A stretch of DNA of 64,000 bases from Aliisedimentitalea scapharcae (GCF_045277565.1 NZ_CP123584.1:744001-808000), one strand, 5' to 3'; numbered from the stretch's first letter, positions 1 to 10,479 are shown. Made by a program: numbers and translations. The notes: generated by a model from the sequence alone, not told the origin.

Positions 1-216
1 CGAGATCCGCCCCATGGCTGCCTTGACGTCTGCATCGGAAATTTTGCCGCGGCTGGCCTGACGGTCCATGTTTTTCTGGATGGCGACCAGAGCGGCGTCC
101 AGGGCCTGCTGGCTGACATCGGTCATGACCACATCGTAGTCCGCCAATGCCATGACGTGGGCGATCCCGTTGCCCATTTGCCCCGCGCCAATAATCCCGA
201 TCTTCTGAATTTCCAT
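1..216 (-). CDS. 3-hydroxybutyryl-CoA dehydrogenase, N-terminal part only
   Basis: This is the first 72 codons of a gene running off the left edge of the window. The protein begins with an NAD-binding Rossmann motif (MEIQKIGIIGAGQMGNGIAH, Gly-x-Gly-x-x-Gly at residues 10-15), followed by a pattern typical of short-chain 3-hydroxyacyl-CoA dehydrogenases of about 290 residues. The family converts acetoacetyl-CoA and 3-hydroxybutyryl-CoA in butyrate/PHB-type and beta-oxidation metabolism in the cytosol. The start is the ATG whose complement ends at 216, fitting the family N-terminus. The nearby etfBA genes, read in the same direction, fit an acyl-CoA oxidation role. The catalytic residues lie outside the window. 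Confidence 0.88.
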   Translation of the reverse strand, partial: MEIQKIGIIGAGQMGNGIAHVMALADYDVVMTDVSQQALDAALVAIQKNMDRQASRGKISDADVKAAMGRIS

Positions 217-393
217 GGCCTGACTGCCCCTCGGTTTGCTTTGGTCCGACCTTATCGGCTGTCAGGGTTCAAGGACAAGTGGACGTTATGTCCACCCCGC
301 TGTGATCGCCCTAGTTTTGCTAAAATTAACGAATTAGCAATTTGGCAACGGCTGCCCATCATAGTGAGTCTTGGGTGAATATTGGTGGGTAAG

Positions 394-1209
394 ATGAGCT
401 ATGAACTCTTTGGTGCAGACGCACCGGGAATCGCTCCCTGTCGGTACGGGGAGTCGAAATTATTGGTCCGGGGACCGGAGCGGGACCTGACCAGCCCCTA
501 TATCGCGATCCTCGGGGGAACCGAGGTTTTCGGGCGCTTTGTGGACATGCCGTTTGCGGCATTGCTGGAAAGCCAGCTGGGGCGAACATGCGTCAACTTT
601 GGTTGCGTGAATGCGGGATTGGACAGCTTTATGCATGATCCCGGAATTCTGCGACGGGCCCGGTCGTCCAAGGTCAGTGTGGTCCAGGTCATGGGGGCAC
701 AGAATTTGTCGAACCGGTATTTTCGGGTCCATCCCAGGCGCAATGACCGGCTGGTGGAGGTTTTGCCAAAACTGGTTGCGCTATTTCCCGAGATCGACTT
801 TACGGAGTTCCACTTTAACCGGCATCTGTTGAATACGATCCAGCAGGTTTCAGAGGCGCGGTTCGCGGTGGTTCAGGACGAATTGCAACGGGTTTGGCTG
901 AGCCGGATGCGCCTGTTGATCCGGGCGCTGGGGGCCAATATCGTCTTGCTCTGGATCCGATATGGCCCGAATGAAAATGCCCATTTTCTGGATCACGAAC
1001 CGCCCTTGGTCAGCCGACACATGGTCGAGACGCTTGGTCCGCAGGTACGAGGTGTCGTGGTAACTGACGTACAGCGTGCGGATGCCGGCGGAGAAGTTCA
1101 GGATATGGAGGTGGGGCCGGTACATCGCCCGATAGCGGGTCATGTGATCGGGCCCTGTGCACATCGCAGGGTTGCCGCAGATTTGGAGGCGTTCTTGCGC
1201 GCCTTGTAA
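394..1209 (+). CDS. DUF6473 family protein
   Basis: This 271-residue protein resembles the DUF6473 family seen in Rhodobacteraceae. It is recognised by the N-terminal stretch around CRYGESKLLVRGP, the GGTEVFGRFV motif and the VVQVMGAQNLSNR and VHPRRNDR motifs. No biochemical function is known to me. No signal peptide or membrane segment is visible, so it is probably cytosolic. The ATG at 394 is preferred over in-frame TTG/GTG at 382/385 because family members start close to the SYE motif. It lies alone on the plus strand between the 3-hydroxybutyryl-CoA dehydrogenase and etfA, and ends at a hairpin shared with etfA. Confidence 0.8.
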   Translation: MSYELFGADAPGIAPCRYGESKLLVRGPERDLTSPYIAILGGTEVFGRFVDMPFAALLESQLGRTCVNFGCVNAGLDSFMHDPGILRRARSSKVSVVQVMGAQNLSNRYFRVHPRRNDRLVEVLPKLVALFPEIDFTEFHFNRHLLNTIQQVSEARFAVVQDELQRVWLSRMRLLIRALGANIVLLWIRYGPNENAHFLDHEPPLVSRHMVETLGPQVRGVVVTDVQRADAGGEVQDMEVGPVHRPIAGHVIGPCAHRRVAADLEAFLRAL

Positions 1210-1210
1210 A

Positions 1211-1238
1211 AAAGGCCCGCCTATTTGGCGGGCCTTTT
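1211..1238. terminator. Bidirectional intrinsic terminator between DUF6473 gene and etfA
   Basis: A perfect 8-bp stem (GGCCCGCC at 1214-1221, GGCGGGCC at 1227-1234) with a 5-nt loop is flanked by an A-tract on the left and TTTT on the right, so it can terminate in both directions. It sits between two convergent genes. Confidence 0.8.
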
Positions 1239-1260
1239 CGATTTGGGAAGCGGTTCGGGA

Positions 1261-2190
1261 TCAGCCGAGTTTTTCGGTGAGTTCCGGGACAGCGGTGAAG
1301 AGGTCGGCGACCAGGCCGAAGTCTGCGACCTGGAAGATCGGTGCTTCTTCGTCCTTGTTGATCGCGACGATCACTTTGGAGTCCTTCATGCCGGCCAGGT
1401 GCTGGATCGCGCCCGAGATACCAACGGCAACATACAGGTCAGGAGCCACAACTTTACCGGTCTGACCAACCTGCCAGTCGTTCGGGGCATAGCCCGAGTC
1501 GACCGCAGCGCGGGATGCGCCAACGGCGGCCCCCAGCTTGTCAGCCAGTTTCTCGATCAGGGCAAAATCCTCTTCGGACCCGACGCCACGGCCACCGGAC
1601 ACAACGATCCCGGCCGAGGTCAGCTCGGGACGATCAGAGGCGGCGACCTTGTCTTCGACCCACGACGACAGACCCGGATCGGCAACTGCCGACACGGTTT
1701 CAACCGACGCAGAGCCACCGGTCCCAGCCGCGTCGAATGTCGCGGTGCGGAAGGAGACGACTTTTTTGGCGTCCGAGGATTTCACGGTCTGGATCGCGTT
1801 GCCGGCATAGATCGGGCGCTCGAATGTGTTGCCATCGACAACACCGGAGACGTCCGAAATCACCATCACGTCCAACAGAGCCGCCACGCGGGGCAGCACG
1901 TTTTTCGCGTCAGTGGTGGCAGGCGCAACGATGTGTTCGTAATCGCCCGCCAGGCTGACGATCAGCGCCGCGGTGGATTCTGCCAGGCGGTGGCCCAGTG
2001 TCGCATCTTCGGCAACCAGGACCCGTGCCACACCGTCGATCTTGGCTGCGGCTTCACCGGCAGCAGCAGCAGTGCCGCCCGCAGCCAGCACAGTCACATC
2101 GCCCAAACCTTTGGCGGCGGTCACGGCCTTGGCGGTGGCGTCCATCGCCAGTTCGCCGTCGGTCACTTCAGCAAGGAGAAGAACAGCCAT
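1261..2190 (-). CDS. etfA: Electron transfer flavoprotein subunit alpha
   Basis: This 309-residue protein is ETF alpha, which binds FAD and passes electrons from acyl-CoA and N-methyl dehydrogenases (including dimethylglycine/sarcosine types) to ETF:ubiquinone oxidoreductase. The N-terminal half is the ETF alpha/beta domain. The C-terminal FAD domain shows the family signature around residues 250-290, including ISGAIQHLAGMKDS and VAINKDEEAPIF. Length matches the family. Its ATG overlaps the last base of etfB's stop codon, so the two are translationally coupled. ETF is a likely electron acceptor for the dimethylglycine-dehydrogenase-like flavoprotein at 12.3 kb (inference). Confidence 0.97.
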   Translation of the reverse strand: MAVLLLAEVTDGELAMDATAKAVTAAKGLGDVTVLAAGGTAAAAGEAAAKIDGVARVLVAEDATLGHRLAESTAALIVSLAGDYEHIVAPATTDAKNVLPRVAALLDVMVISDVSGVVDGNTFERPIYAGNAIQTVKSSDAKKVVSFRTATFDAAGTGGSASVETVSAVADPGLSSWVEDKVAASDRPELTSAGIVVSGGRGVGSEEDFALIEKLADKLGAAVGASRAAVDSGYAPNDWQVGQTGKVVAPDLYVAVGISGAIQHLAGMKDSKVIVAINKDEEAPIFQVADFGLVADLFTAVPELTEKLG

Positions 2191-2948
2191 TACACAGCCC
2201 CCGCTTCTTTGAGTTTCTCGACCAGTTCATCAACCGACCCAACCACGATGCCAGCAGCGCGGGCTTCGGGTTCGGATGTGGTGACGATTTCCAGACGCGG
2301 AGAGACATCGACGCCATAGTCGGCGGCTGTTTTCTCGTCCAGCGGCTTTTTCTTGGCCTTCATGATGTTGGGCAGCGACGCATAACGCGGCTCGTTCAGG
2401 CGCAGGTCAACGGTGATGATCGAAGGCATCGACACGTTGATGGTCTGCAGGCCGCCATCGACTTCGCGGGTCACGACGGCCTTGTCGCCATCGATGTCCA
2501 GGCCCGAGGCAAAGGTGCCCTGGGACCAGCCCAGCAGCGCCGACAGCATCTGACCGGTGGCGTTCATGTCGTTGTCGATCGCCTGTTTGCCGCACAGAAC
2601 AACACCGGGCTGCTCTTCTTCGACTACTTTTGCCAGGATCTTGGCAACAGCCAGAGGCTCGATGTCGGTGTGCACATCATCCGCTGCAATCACCAGGATC
2701 GCGCGGTCTGCACCCATGGCCAGAGCCGTGCGCAGAGTTTCCTGAGCTTGCTTAACGCCGATCGAAACCGCAATGACCTCATCGGCCTTGCCTGCTTCTT
2801 TCAGACGAATGGCTTCTTCCACCGCGATTTCGTCGAATGGGTTCATCGACATCTTCACGTTGGCGAGATCGACACCGCTGCCGTCCGCCTTCACGCGGAC
2901 CTTAACGTTATAGTCAATCACGCGCTTGACAGGCACGAGTACCTTCAT
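2190..2948 (-). CDS. etfB: Electron transfer flavoprotein subunit beta
   Basis: This 252-residue protein is ETF beta, which binds AMP and forms the heterodimer with ETF alpha. It opens with the family motif MKVLVPVKRVIDYNVKVRVK and shows the NPFDEIAVEEAIRLKE signature near residues 36-51. The gene is first in the etfB-etfA pair and overlaps etfA by one base. The start at 2948 is preceded on the minus strand by a purine-rich ribosome-binding region. Confidence 0.97.
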   Translation of the reverse strand: MKVLVPVKRVIDYNVKVRVKADGSGVDLANVKMSMNPFDEIAVEEAIRLKEAGKADEVIAVSIGVKQAQETLRTALAMGADRAILVIAADDVHTDIEPLAVAKILAKVVEEEQPGVVLCGKQAIDNDMNATGQMLSALLGWSQGTFASGLDIDGDKAVVTREVDGGLQTINVSMPSIITVDLRLNEPRYASLPNIMKAKKKPLDEKTAADYGVDVSPRLEIVTTSEPEARAAGIVVGSVDELVEKLKEAGAV

Positions 2949-3230
2949 TTCTGCGTTCTCTCCTTAGTATGGCAGCCGCCCAGGGCGACTCCCCTCCATG
3001 CTCTCGCGGTGTTGATACAGAAGCCGTCCCCGCCATAACAGGGCAAAATCGTCACGTTTTGGCACACCGACGTCGCGTTTGGTGTTTTGCGTCAGATTCT
3101 TTGCAAGAATGTTGCGCAGTGCTCGTTTTTCGACGCGGCGGCGGGAGCCGGGGTCGCGGGAATCAATGAAAATGAATACGACCACCCGATAGGGGTGGCC
3201 GGTGTCGCAAATCGTCGTATGGATGCGGGG
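2949..3230. other. Intergenic region upstream of etfB, no gene seen
   Basis: These 282 bases lie between the adenosyltransferase gene and etfB. Short frames here have no family resemblance and atypical composition. The region probably carries the etfBA promoter, but I could not pick a convincing -35/-10 pair. Confidence 0.4.
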
Positions 3231-3803
3231 TCAGCGGTTTGCGCCGGGAACCCACAACACATCGGCCGTGCCGTTGTCATTGGCGACACGCGCGGCGACA
3301 AAAAACCAGTCGCTCAGCCGATTGAGGTATTTGACGGCGGCCGGGTTGATCTGTTCGACAGTCGACAATTCGGTCGCCAGACGTTCGGCCCGGCGCGCGA
3401 CTGTCCGGCAGACATGCAATTGCGCCGCCAGCCGTGATCCCCCCGGCAGGATAAAGCTGCGCAAGGGTTTGAGATCTGCATTCATGATGTCAATTTCCGC
3501 TTCTAACCGTTCGACCTGTGCCGTGACCATGCGCAGCGGTGGGTATTCGGCGGTCGCATCCTGTTCCATGTCGGGACGGCACAGGTCCGCGCCCAAATCG
3601 AACAGGTCATTCTGGATGCGGGCCAGCGCGGTATCGGTTTCCCCGGTGGCGTCCAAACGGGCAACGCCGACAAAGGCGTTCAATTCGTCGGATGTGCCAT
3701 AGGCCGATACGCGGGCCGAATGCTTTGCGACACGGGTGCCGTTACCCAGGGCAGTGTCGCCTTTGTCGCCGGTGCGGGTGTAGATCTTGTTTAGGACCAC
3801 CAT
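3231..3803 (-). CDS. PduO-type cob(I)yrinic acid a,c-diamide (cobalamin) adenosyltransferase
   Basis: This 190-residue protein transfers the adenosyl group of ATP to cob(I)alamin, making coenzyme B12. The N-terminal motif YTRTGDKGDTALGNGTRVAK (residues 8-27) forms the ATP-binding loop of PduO-type enzymes. The SDELNAFVGVARL and LRSFILPGGS motifs and the CRTVARRAERL motif (substrate/ATP contacts) follow in family order. Length matches the family. It ends 282 bp upstream of etfB and begins 4 bp after the small HIG1-type gene, so the two are probably co-transcribed. Confidence 0.95.
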   Translation of the reverse strand: MVVLNKIYTRTGDKGDTALGNGTRVAKHSARVSAYGTSDELNAFVGVARLDATGETDTALARIQNDLFDLGADLCRPDMEQDATAEYPPLRMVTAQVERLEAEIDIMNADLKPLRSFILPGGSRLAAQLHVCRTVARRAERLATELSTVEQINPAAVKYLNRLSDWFFVAARVANDNGTADVLWVPGANR

Positions 3804-3807
3804 GTGA

Positions 3808-4008
3808 TCAGCCCCCTTGGCGCAGATAAATGAACAGCAGGATCAGCCCCACAGCGATGAATTGTAGCAGGAGCCGCAATTGCATCAGCTTGTTGCTGTA
3901 TTTTTTGTTGAATTTACCGCCTTTGCCAAAGCCGCCAATGCCAAGCACCAGAACGACGACAACGGCCAAGATGGCAATCACCACAAGTATAAAGAGCGGG
4001 TCGCCCAT
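3808..4008 (-). CDS. Twin transmembrane helix small protein (HIG1-like)
   Basis: This 66-residue protein has two predicted membrane helices (about residues 5-25 and 46-62) separated by a basic, Gly/Lys-rich loop, the layout of the bacterial HIG1-domain family. Some family members associate with cytochrome c oxidase; whether this one does cannot be seen from sequence. It sits 4 bp upstream of the adenosyltransferase start, a common alphaproteobacterial pairing. Confidence 0.85.
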   Translation of the reverse strand: MGDPLFILVVIAILAVVVVLVLGIGGFGKGGKFNKKYSNKLMQLRLLLQFIAVGLILLFIYLRQGG

Positions 4009-4105
4009 GATGTCCTCGCAAGGTTTCCAGAATCTGCCGATGGTCTAACGCGGGTCGCCCAGAAAGGCGAATGACTTTTTGCCTCGGCGCGCTGGCCACA
4101 CAACG

Positions 4106-4939
4106 CTAACCACCGATACGGGCCAGAAGACGGTCAGATGCCCGGGTCGAGAGAATGCGCCGCAACAGGCCGCCAATATGGGTCGGTGTTGTCACATAAT
4201 AACGCGGGTGCGGGCGGCGGGATTCGCAGGCGTGGGCCAGTTTGACGGTCACGGCCGAAGCGGGCAGCTCGAACCGGTCGGTCCCGGTGCTTTCATACAG
4301 GCGTTTCAGCAGGCTGGATTCGTATTTTGCGCGCAGCGGCGAATTTTCCCAATCAATGAACCGTTCAAAATGAGGGATCGATTTTTCCCGCAGCTTGGAG
4401 GTGACAGGGCCAGGCTCGATCAATGATATATGGATGCCCGTGCCGCGCAGCTCGACACGCATGGTGTCGGTCAACCCTTCGAGCGCGTATTTCGTTGCCA
4501 CATATGCGCCCCGCCACGGAAAGGCGACAAGACCCAGGATCGAAGAGTTCTGAACGATGCGCCCGTGGCCCTGTGCGCGCATCACCGGGATCACCTGTCG
4601 GGTCAGTTCATGCCAGCCAAACAGATTGACTTCGAAAATATTGCGCAATGCGTCGGTCGGCAGGTCTTCGACAGCACCGGGCAGGCCGTGGGCACCGTTG
4701 TTGAACAGCGCGTCCAATGTGCCGCCGGTGTGATCCAGAACGCTGGCCAGTCCGGTTTTGATGCTGTCAGAGTCGGTATAGTCGATCCGCGGGGCCTGGA
4801 ACCCTTCGGCGCGCATCCGGTCACAATCGCGTTGTTGGCGGCAGGAGGCAAACACCTGCCAACCGCGGTCCCGCATCCCCCGCGCTGCGTCCAATCCGAT
4901 GCCAGACGAGCACCCGGTAATCAAAATCGACTTCTTCAT
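4106..4939 (-). CDS. SDR family NAD(P)-dependent oxidoreductase
   Basis: This 277-residue classical short-chain dehydrogenase has the cofactor motif TGCSSGIG (residues 8-15), NNGAHG in place of NNAG, a catalytic serine in NSSILGLVAFP, and the YVATKYALEG motif carrying the Tyr-x-x-x-Lys pair. The C-terminal part resembles SDR subgroups annotated as retinol dehydrogenase-like or oxidoreductase YbbO-like. The substrate cannot be deduced. It lies between the HIG1-like gene and the SH3b gene on the same strand, with gaps of about 100 bp. Confidence 0.9.
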   Translation of the reverse strand: MKKSILITGCSSGIGLDAARGMRDRGWQVFASCRQQRDCDRMRAEGFQAPRIDYTDSDSIKTGLASVLDHTGGTLDALFNNGAHGLPGAVEDLPTDALRNIFEVNLFGWHELTRQVIPVMRAQGHGRIVQNSSILGLVAFPWRGAYVATKYALEGLTDTMRVELRGTGIHISLIEPGPVTSKLREKSIPHFERFIDWENSPLRAKYESSLLKRLYESTGTDRFELPASAVTVKLAHACESRRPHPRYYVTTPTHIGGLLRRILSTRASDRLLARIGG

Positions 4940-5062
4940 GAAGATCTGCCCGCAATTGTCCCGTTAGTGTCCGGTGAGTTTCCTGACCAACAGCCTATGG
5001 CGCGACTTAGCGTTCGGATCAATCGGGTCAATCGCGAAATGAGAACAAATGTTGTACGCGCG

Positions 5063-5704
5063 CTACTGGGACTTCTTGCTGATCAGCGAAGCAGCGATCC
5101 AGCCGATGTTCTGACCCTGCACGGATCGCAGGCGCAGCCAACCTGTGCCGCTGTCGTCCAGCACTTCGACCGCATTGCCCAATGACAGCCGCTCGATCAC
5201 TGGATAAGTGGTGCCGGGTCCGTTGCGCATATTCACGCGGGTGCCAGTTACTTCGCGCAGATCCGGTTCAGGGTCGGCATAGGGCACCTGTTCTTCGGCG
5301 GCAGGTGCCGGTTGCGAGATGGAAACCAGCTGGGCGGTACCATCTGCAAGCGATGCCACCGAGAGTCCCGTAGACGCGGCCTGGACCGGGAACAATTCGA
5401 ACCCGCCGGCTAGCCCGCGGCTCAGGACATCGCGCCGCGCTGCTGCGGCCTCTTCGGTCAGGGCAACCTGCTGGGTCGTTTGTTCCTGGGGCATGGGAAA
5501 GCTGCGGGTGACGCGTTTGGCCAGCACAGGTTTGGGTTTGGTCACGGCTGTTGCCGCAACGCGTTCGATGACGCCGAGGCGTTGGGTGACGTCCTGTTTG
5601 GCAAGCTGATCGGGTCGTTCAGGGGGCTGAAAATCAGCGCCCCCGCTCAGCTCGTAAAAGGCCCATCCAAGAAAGGCGAATGAAACAACAACAAAGCGCG
5701 ACAT
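5063..5704 (-). CDS. SH3b domain-containing exported protein
   Basis: This is a 213-residue protein with an N-terminal hydrophobic segment (about residues 3-20, MSRFVVVSFAFLGWAFYEL), a low-complexity Pro/Ala/Gln-rich middle, and a C-terminal bacterial SH3 domain (about residues 145-208) with the RVNMRNGPGTTYPVIERL and GWLRLR motifs. Such SH3_3 domains usually bind peptidoglycan or peptides in the periplasm. The frame stays open upstream to 6058 but that extension overlaps parC and its promoter region. The ATG at 5704 gives a normal membrane-targeting N-terminus. It is divergent from parC. Confidence 0.82.
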   Translation of the reverse strand: MSRFVVVSFAFLGWAFYELSGGADFQPPERPDQLAKQDVTQRLGVIERVAATAVTKPKPVLAKRVTRSFPMPQEQTTQQVALTEEAAAARRDVLSRGLAGGFELFPVQAASTGLSVASLADGTAQLVSISQPAPAAEEQVPYADPEPDLREVTGTRVNMRNGPGTTYPVIERLSLGNAVEVLDDSGTGWLRLRSVQGQNIGWIAASLISKKSQ

Positions 5705-5935
5705 GGCGCACCCCCCAAAGGCAATCATAAAAGAATTTTTAGCGCGACTCCGGTGGCAGACAATCCGGATGTCTCCAATTGTTACCGAATTGAACGATTC
5801 GGAACACCGGGGAACCAATAGTTTTTTCTCCCCACACCAAAAGGTTGTAGAAAACCGGTACAGGACATGAACAAGGTTGGGGACAACTGGAAACGGTCGC
5901 TTTACCCTGCTTGCATTGATGCGTATCAGTAAACC

Positions 5936-8284
5936 ATGACCGAAGTGGTAGACGACCCCGCCAAGAATGAGGGCCCCCAGGGCTCTGAGATATCTGAACC
6001 GCTGCGCCGTGCAATCGGCGAGCGATATCTGACCTATGCGCTGAGTACGATCATGCACCGGGCGCTGCCGGATGCGCGTGACGGGCTAAAGCCAGTGCAT
6101 CGGCGGATTCTATATGCCATGAGCCGCCTGCGTCTGAATTCGACAGGAGGATTTCTGAAGTCCGCCAAGATTTCAGGCGACACCATGGGGGATTTCCACC
6201 CGCATGGCGATGCCGCGATTTATGATGCGATGGCGCGTTTGGCCCAGGATTTTGCAGTGCGCTACCCGCTGGTCGACGGGCAGGGGAATTTCGGCAACAT
6301 CGACGGCGATAATCCGGCGGCCTCGCGTTATACCGAAGCCCGGATGACCTTTATCGCCGAGGCGATGTTGGAAGGGTTGAGCGAAAATGCGGTCGATTTT
6401 CGCGACAATTATGATGGGCGCCTGCAGGAGCCCAGCGTATTGCCGGCGACCTTTCCCAATATTCTGGCCAATGGTGCCGCCGGGATTGCGGTGGGGATGG
6501 CCACGAACATTCCGCCGCATAATATTGCCGAACTGATCGATGCCTGTGTGCATTTGATCAAGACACCGGATGCCCGTGACGACACATTGTTGAACTATGT
6601 ACCAGGACCGGATTTTCCGACCGGCGGTGTGATTGTCGAACCACGCGAAAACATCGCCCAGGCCTATAGCACTGGACGTGGATCGTTCCGGTTGCGCTGT
6701 TCTTATGAGGTCGAGGATCTGGGCCGTGGTCAGTGGCAGGTCGTTGTCACCGAGATCCCGTATCAGGTGCAGAAGTCCAAGCTGATCGAAAAGATTGCCG
6801 AGGCGATCCAGACCAAGAAAATCCCGATTCTGGCCGATATCCGAGACGAGTCAGCCGAAGATATCCGGATCGTTCTGGAACCTAGATCCAAGAATGTGGA
6901 CCCGGATGTGCTGATGGGCATGATGTATCGCAATTCGGATCTCGAAGTGCGGTTCAGCTTGAACATGAACGTTCTGATTGACGGCGTCACCCCCAAGGTC
7001 TGTTCGATGAAGGAGGTGCTGCGCGCCTTTTTGGATCACCGGCGCGAGGTGCTGCAACGCCGTTCTGAACACCGGATGGAAAAAATCGACCACCGGTTGG
7101 AAGTGCTCGAGGGCTTTATCGTTGCCTTTCTGAACCTGGACCGTGTGATCGACATCATCCGGTATGACGATGATCCCAAGGCCGCTTTGATGCGCGAAGA
7201 TTGGAGCCGTGATTTTGTCCGGGCGATGGACGAATCTGATTACGTCAGCCCGCCACCGGGCGAGGGCGAGCTGTCCGAAGTCCAGGTCGACGCCATTCTG
7301 AACATGCGGCTGCGCAGCTTGCGCCGCCTCGAAGAGATGGAGTTGATCCGCGAACGCGACGCATTGATGGAAGAGCGGGCAGGGCTCGAAGACCTTCTTG
7401 CGTCGGATGATCTGCAATGGTCTCGGATTTCGGATCAGCTGAAAGAGACCAAGAAGCAGTTCGGAAAAGACTACGACGGCGGCGCGCGGCGCACCCGCTT
7501 TGCCGAAGCAGGCGAAGTCGAAGAAGTGCCGCTGGAGGCGATGATTGACCGCGAGCCGATCACCGTGGTCTGTTCACAGATGGGTTGGATCCGGGCGATG
7601 ACGGGTCATATCGACCTGACCCGCGAGCTCAAGTTCAAGGATGGAGATGGGCCACGGTTCATTTTCCATGCGGAAACCACGGACCGATTGCTGGTCTTTG
7701 GGTCAAACGGACGCTTTTATACCTTGTCCGCGGCCAATCTGCCGGGGGGGCGCGGGATGGGCGAGCCGGTGCGATTGATTGTCGATCTGCCCAATGAGGC
7801 TGAAATTCTCGACTTGATGATCCACAACCCGGACGGCAAACTGCTGGTCGCTTCGAGCGAGGGCAACGGTTTTGTCTGCGAGGAAAAGGAAATCGTCGCG
7901 CAGACCCGGACCGGCAAGCAAGTCCTGAACGTCAAGGGTGACGACAAGGCCAAGCTGTGTATCCCCGTCATTGGTGACCACGTGGCCATTGTGTCCGAGA
8001 ACGGAAAATTCCTGGTGTTCCCAACCGAAGAATTGCCGGTGATGAGCCGCGGCAAAGGCGTGCGGTTGCAGAAATACAATATGGCGCGGGGCAAACAGGG
8101 TGCTTTGGAATTGGATGGCGGGCTGAGCGATGTCACCACCTTTGACTGGTCCGACGGCCTGAGCTGGGAAATGGGAGGCGGCAAAACCCGGCATGAACCG
8201 GATTTGGCCCAATGGCTGGGCAAACGCGCAGGTGTGGGTAAACGACCGCCCTATGGCTTTCCGCGTACCTATAAGTTCAAATGA
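5936..8284 (+). CDS. parC: DNA topoisomerase IV subunit A
   Basis: This 782-residue protein is the DNA-cutting and rejoining subunit of topoisomerase IV, which decatenates chromosomes with ParE. It has the winged-helix start (SEPLRRAIGERYLTYALSTI), catalytic tyrosine at about residue 132 in SRYTEARMT, and a C-terminal beta-pinwheel region. In the quinolone-resistance-determining loop (HPHGDAAIYDAM) the positions equivalent to E. coli Ser80 and Glu84 are Ala93 and Asp97. I believe this is common in alphaproteobacteria, but it would lower intrinsic quinolone affinity. Length and the missing GyrA-box type tail favour ParC over GyrA. Confidence 0.95.
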   Translation: MTEVVDDPAKNEGPQGSEISEPLRRAIGERYLTYALSTIMHRALPDARDGLKPVHRRILYAMSRLRLNSTGGFLKSAKISGDTMGDFHPHGDAAIYDAMARLAQDFAVRYPLVDGQGNFGNIDGDNPAASRYTEARMTFIAEAMLEGLSENAVDFRDNYDGRLQEPSVLPATFPNILANGAAGIAVGMATNIPPHNIAELIDACVHLIKTPDARDDTLLNYVPGPDFPTGGVIVEPRENIAQAYSTGRGSFRLRCSYEVEDLGRGQWQVVVTEIPYQVQKSKLIEKIAEAIQTKKIPILADIRDESAEDIRIVLEPRSKNVDPDVLMGMMYRNSDLEVRFSLNMNVLIDGVTPKVCSMKEVLRAFLDHRREVLQRRSEHRMEKIDHRLEVLEGFIVAFLNLDRVIDIIRYDDDPKAALMREDWSRDFVRAMDESDYVSPPPGEGELSEVQVDAILNMRLRSLRRLEEMELIRERDALMEERAGLEDLLASDDLQWSRISDQLKETKKQFGKDYDGGARRTRFAEAGEVEEVPLEAMIDREPITVVCSQMGWIRAMTGHIDLTRELKFKDGDGPRFIFHAETTDRLLVFGSNGRFYTLSAANLPGGRGMGEPVRLIVDLPNEAEILDLMIHNPDGKLLVASSEGNGFVCEEKEIVAQTRTGKQVLNVKGDDKAKLCIPVIGDHVAIVSENGKFLVFPTEELPVMSRGKGVRLQKYNMARGKQGALELDGGLSDVTTFDWSDGLSWEMGGGKTRHEPDLAQWLGKRAGVGKRPPYGFPRTYKFK

Positions 8285-8429
8285 CATTGAACATGCCGGG
8301 ATTGGGCGGCTTCCGGCCGCCGTCCTGTTGCCTGCGCGCACCTGTGGGAGCCTTGGGTGCAAGCGCCTGTTTACCCCCCGCCCTCAGTCGGTCTAATGGA
8401 GCGATGTGTTTTTCTTGGGGTTCCGACAG

Positions 8430-9116
8430 ATGATCCGAATTTTCGCCGCTTTGGTTGCAACGATGCTGGTGGTTGGGTGTACGCCTACGACTCCGGACGA
8501 GCCTTTGGCCGATTTGGGCGCGTTCCGCCTGGGGCATAACATCGTGATTGCCGATAACTTGCAGAAAGTTCCCGGATCACGCGATGCGTCCAAAAAGGAA
8601 TGGACCGACGCCCTGACCCGTGCGGTCGAAGAGCGGTTTGGCCAGTACCAGGGGGATCAGCTGTATCACTTTGGTATCAGTATCGAAGGGTACAACCTGG
8701 CGACAGGCGGTGTCCCATTGGTATTCACGCCCAAATCGGTTCTCGCAGTCAATGTGACGATCTGGGATGATGCCGCCGGGGCCAAGCTGAATTCGGAAGT
8801 CGAGCAGTTTACCATTTTTGAAACCACATCGGCCGAAAGTGCCGTGGTCGGATCGGGGTATACGCGATCCAAGGAAGAACAGGTTCTGGGATTGGCGCGC
8901 AACGCTGTCGGTCAGATCGAGGACTGGATGATCGCGCAACGCAAAGCCGAAGGTTGGTTCGACTCCCGTCCCGGAGCGGCCACCGATGCGGTCGTGGTGC
9001 GTCCGCTTCTGGTTGACACGCTCGACGAAGACTCCGCGCCTGCACCTGACGCGACGCAACCGGTGCAGGATCCGGCCGCCAATGCCCCATTGGATTCAGC
9101 GGCGCAAAACGGCTGA
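8430..9116 (+). CDS. Conserved lipoprotein of unknown function
   Basis: This 228-residue protein has a lipoprotein signal peptide (MIRIFAALVATMLVVGC, lipid-modified Cys at residue 17), so it is probably membrane anchored and faces the periplasm. The mature part contains a conserved-looking domain with the SKKEWTDALTRAVEERF motif and ends in an acidic Pro/Ala-rich tail. I do not recognise a named family. The ATG at 8430 is chosen over an in-frame upstream codon at 8406 because it starts the signal peptide directly. It follows parC by about 145 bp and precedes tuf. Confidence 0.8.
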   Translation: MIRIFAALVATMLVVGCTPTTPDEPLADLGAFRLGHNIVIADNLQKVPGSRDASKKEWTDALTRAVEERFGQYQGDQLYHFGISIEGYNLATGGVPLVFTPKSVLAVNVTIWDDAAGAKLNSEVEQFTIFETTSAESAVVGSGYTRSKEEQVLGLARNAVGQIEDWMIAQRKAEGWFDSRPGAATDAVVVRPLLVDTLDEDSAPAPDATQPVQDPAANAPLDSAAQNG

Positions 9117-9154
9117 TTCACTTTGTGGTCTTGGGGGCGTGCTTCAAGAGCCCC

Positions 9155-9183
9155 TTGATTTTTGTCGCTGAACCAAATATGTC
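9155..9183 (+). promoter_or_regulatory. Possible sigma-70-type promoter of tuf
   Basis: TTGATT at 9155-9160 and TATGTC at 9178-9183 are separated by 17 bp and lie about 57 bp upstream of the tuf start. The -10 match is weak. The -35 overlaps a small hairpin (TCAAG/CTTGA, 9144-9158) that may instead end the lipoprotein transcript. Confidence 0.3.
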
Positions 9184-9240
9184 GCGCGCGCAGAGGAACG
9201 GGTCCGGTGACGACCCCACATTTTAAAAGGGCGCCTTACC

Positions 9241-10416
<1,176 letters not shown>

Positions 10417-10420
10417 GGCC

Positions 10421-10479
10421 GAGTTTTCGCAGAAAACTCTGGCCAGTGGCAACAGGCGGTTTTCCCTTCCGGGAAAACC
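10421..10479 (+). other. Two perfect hairpins directly after tuf
   Basis: GAGTTTTC/GAAAACTC (10421-10428 and 10432-10439, 3-nt loop) and GGTTTTCCC/GGGAAAACC (10458-10466 and 10471-10479, 4-nt loop) lie between the tuf stop codon and its terminator. Neither is followed by a T-tract. They could protect the mRNA 3' end or form a processed RNA; this is inference. Confidence 0.6.

Noticed and set aside
5705..6058. N-terminal extension of the SH3b protein
   Set aside because: It runs antisense to parC and its promoter region and lacks any signal or family likeness.
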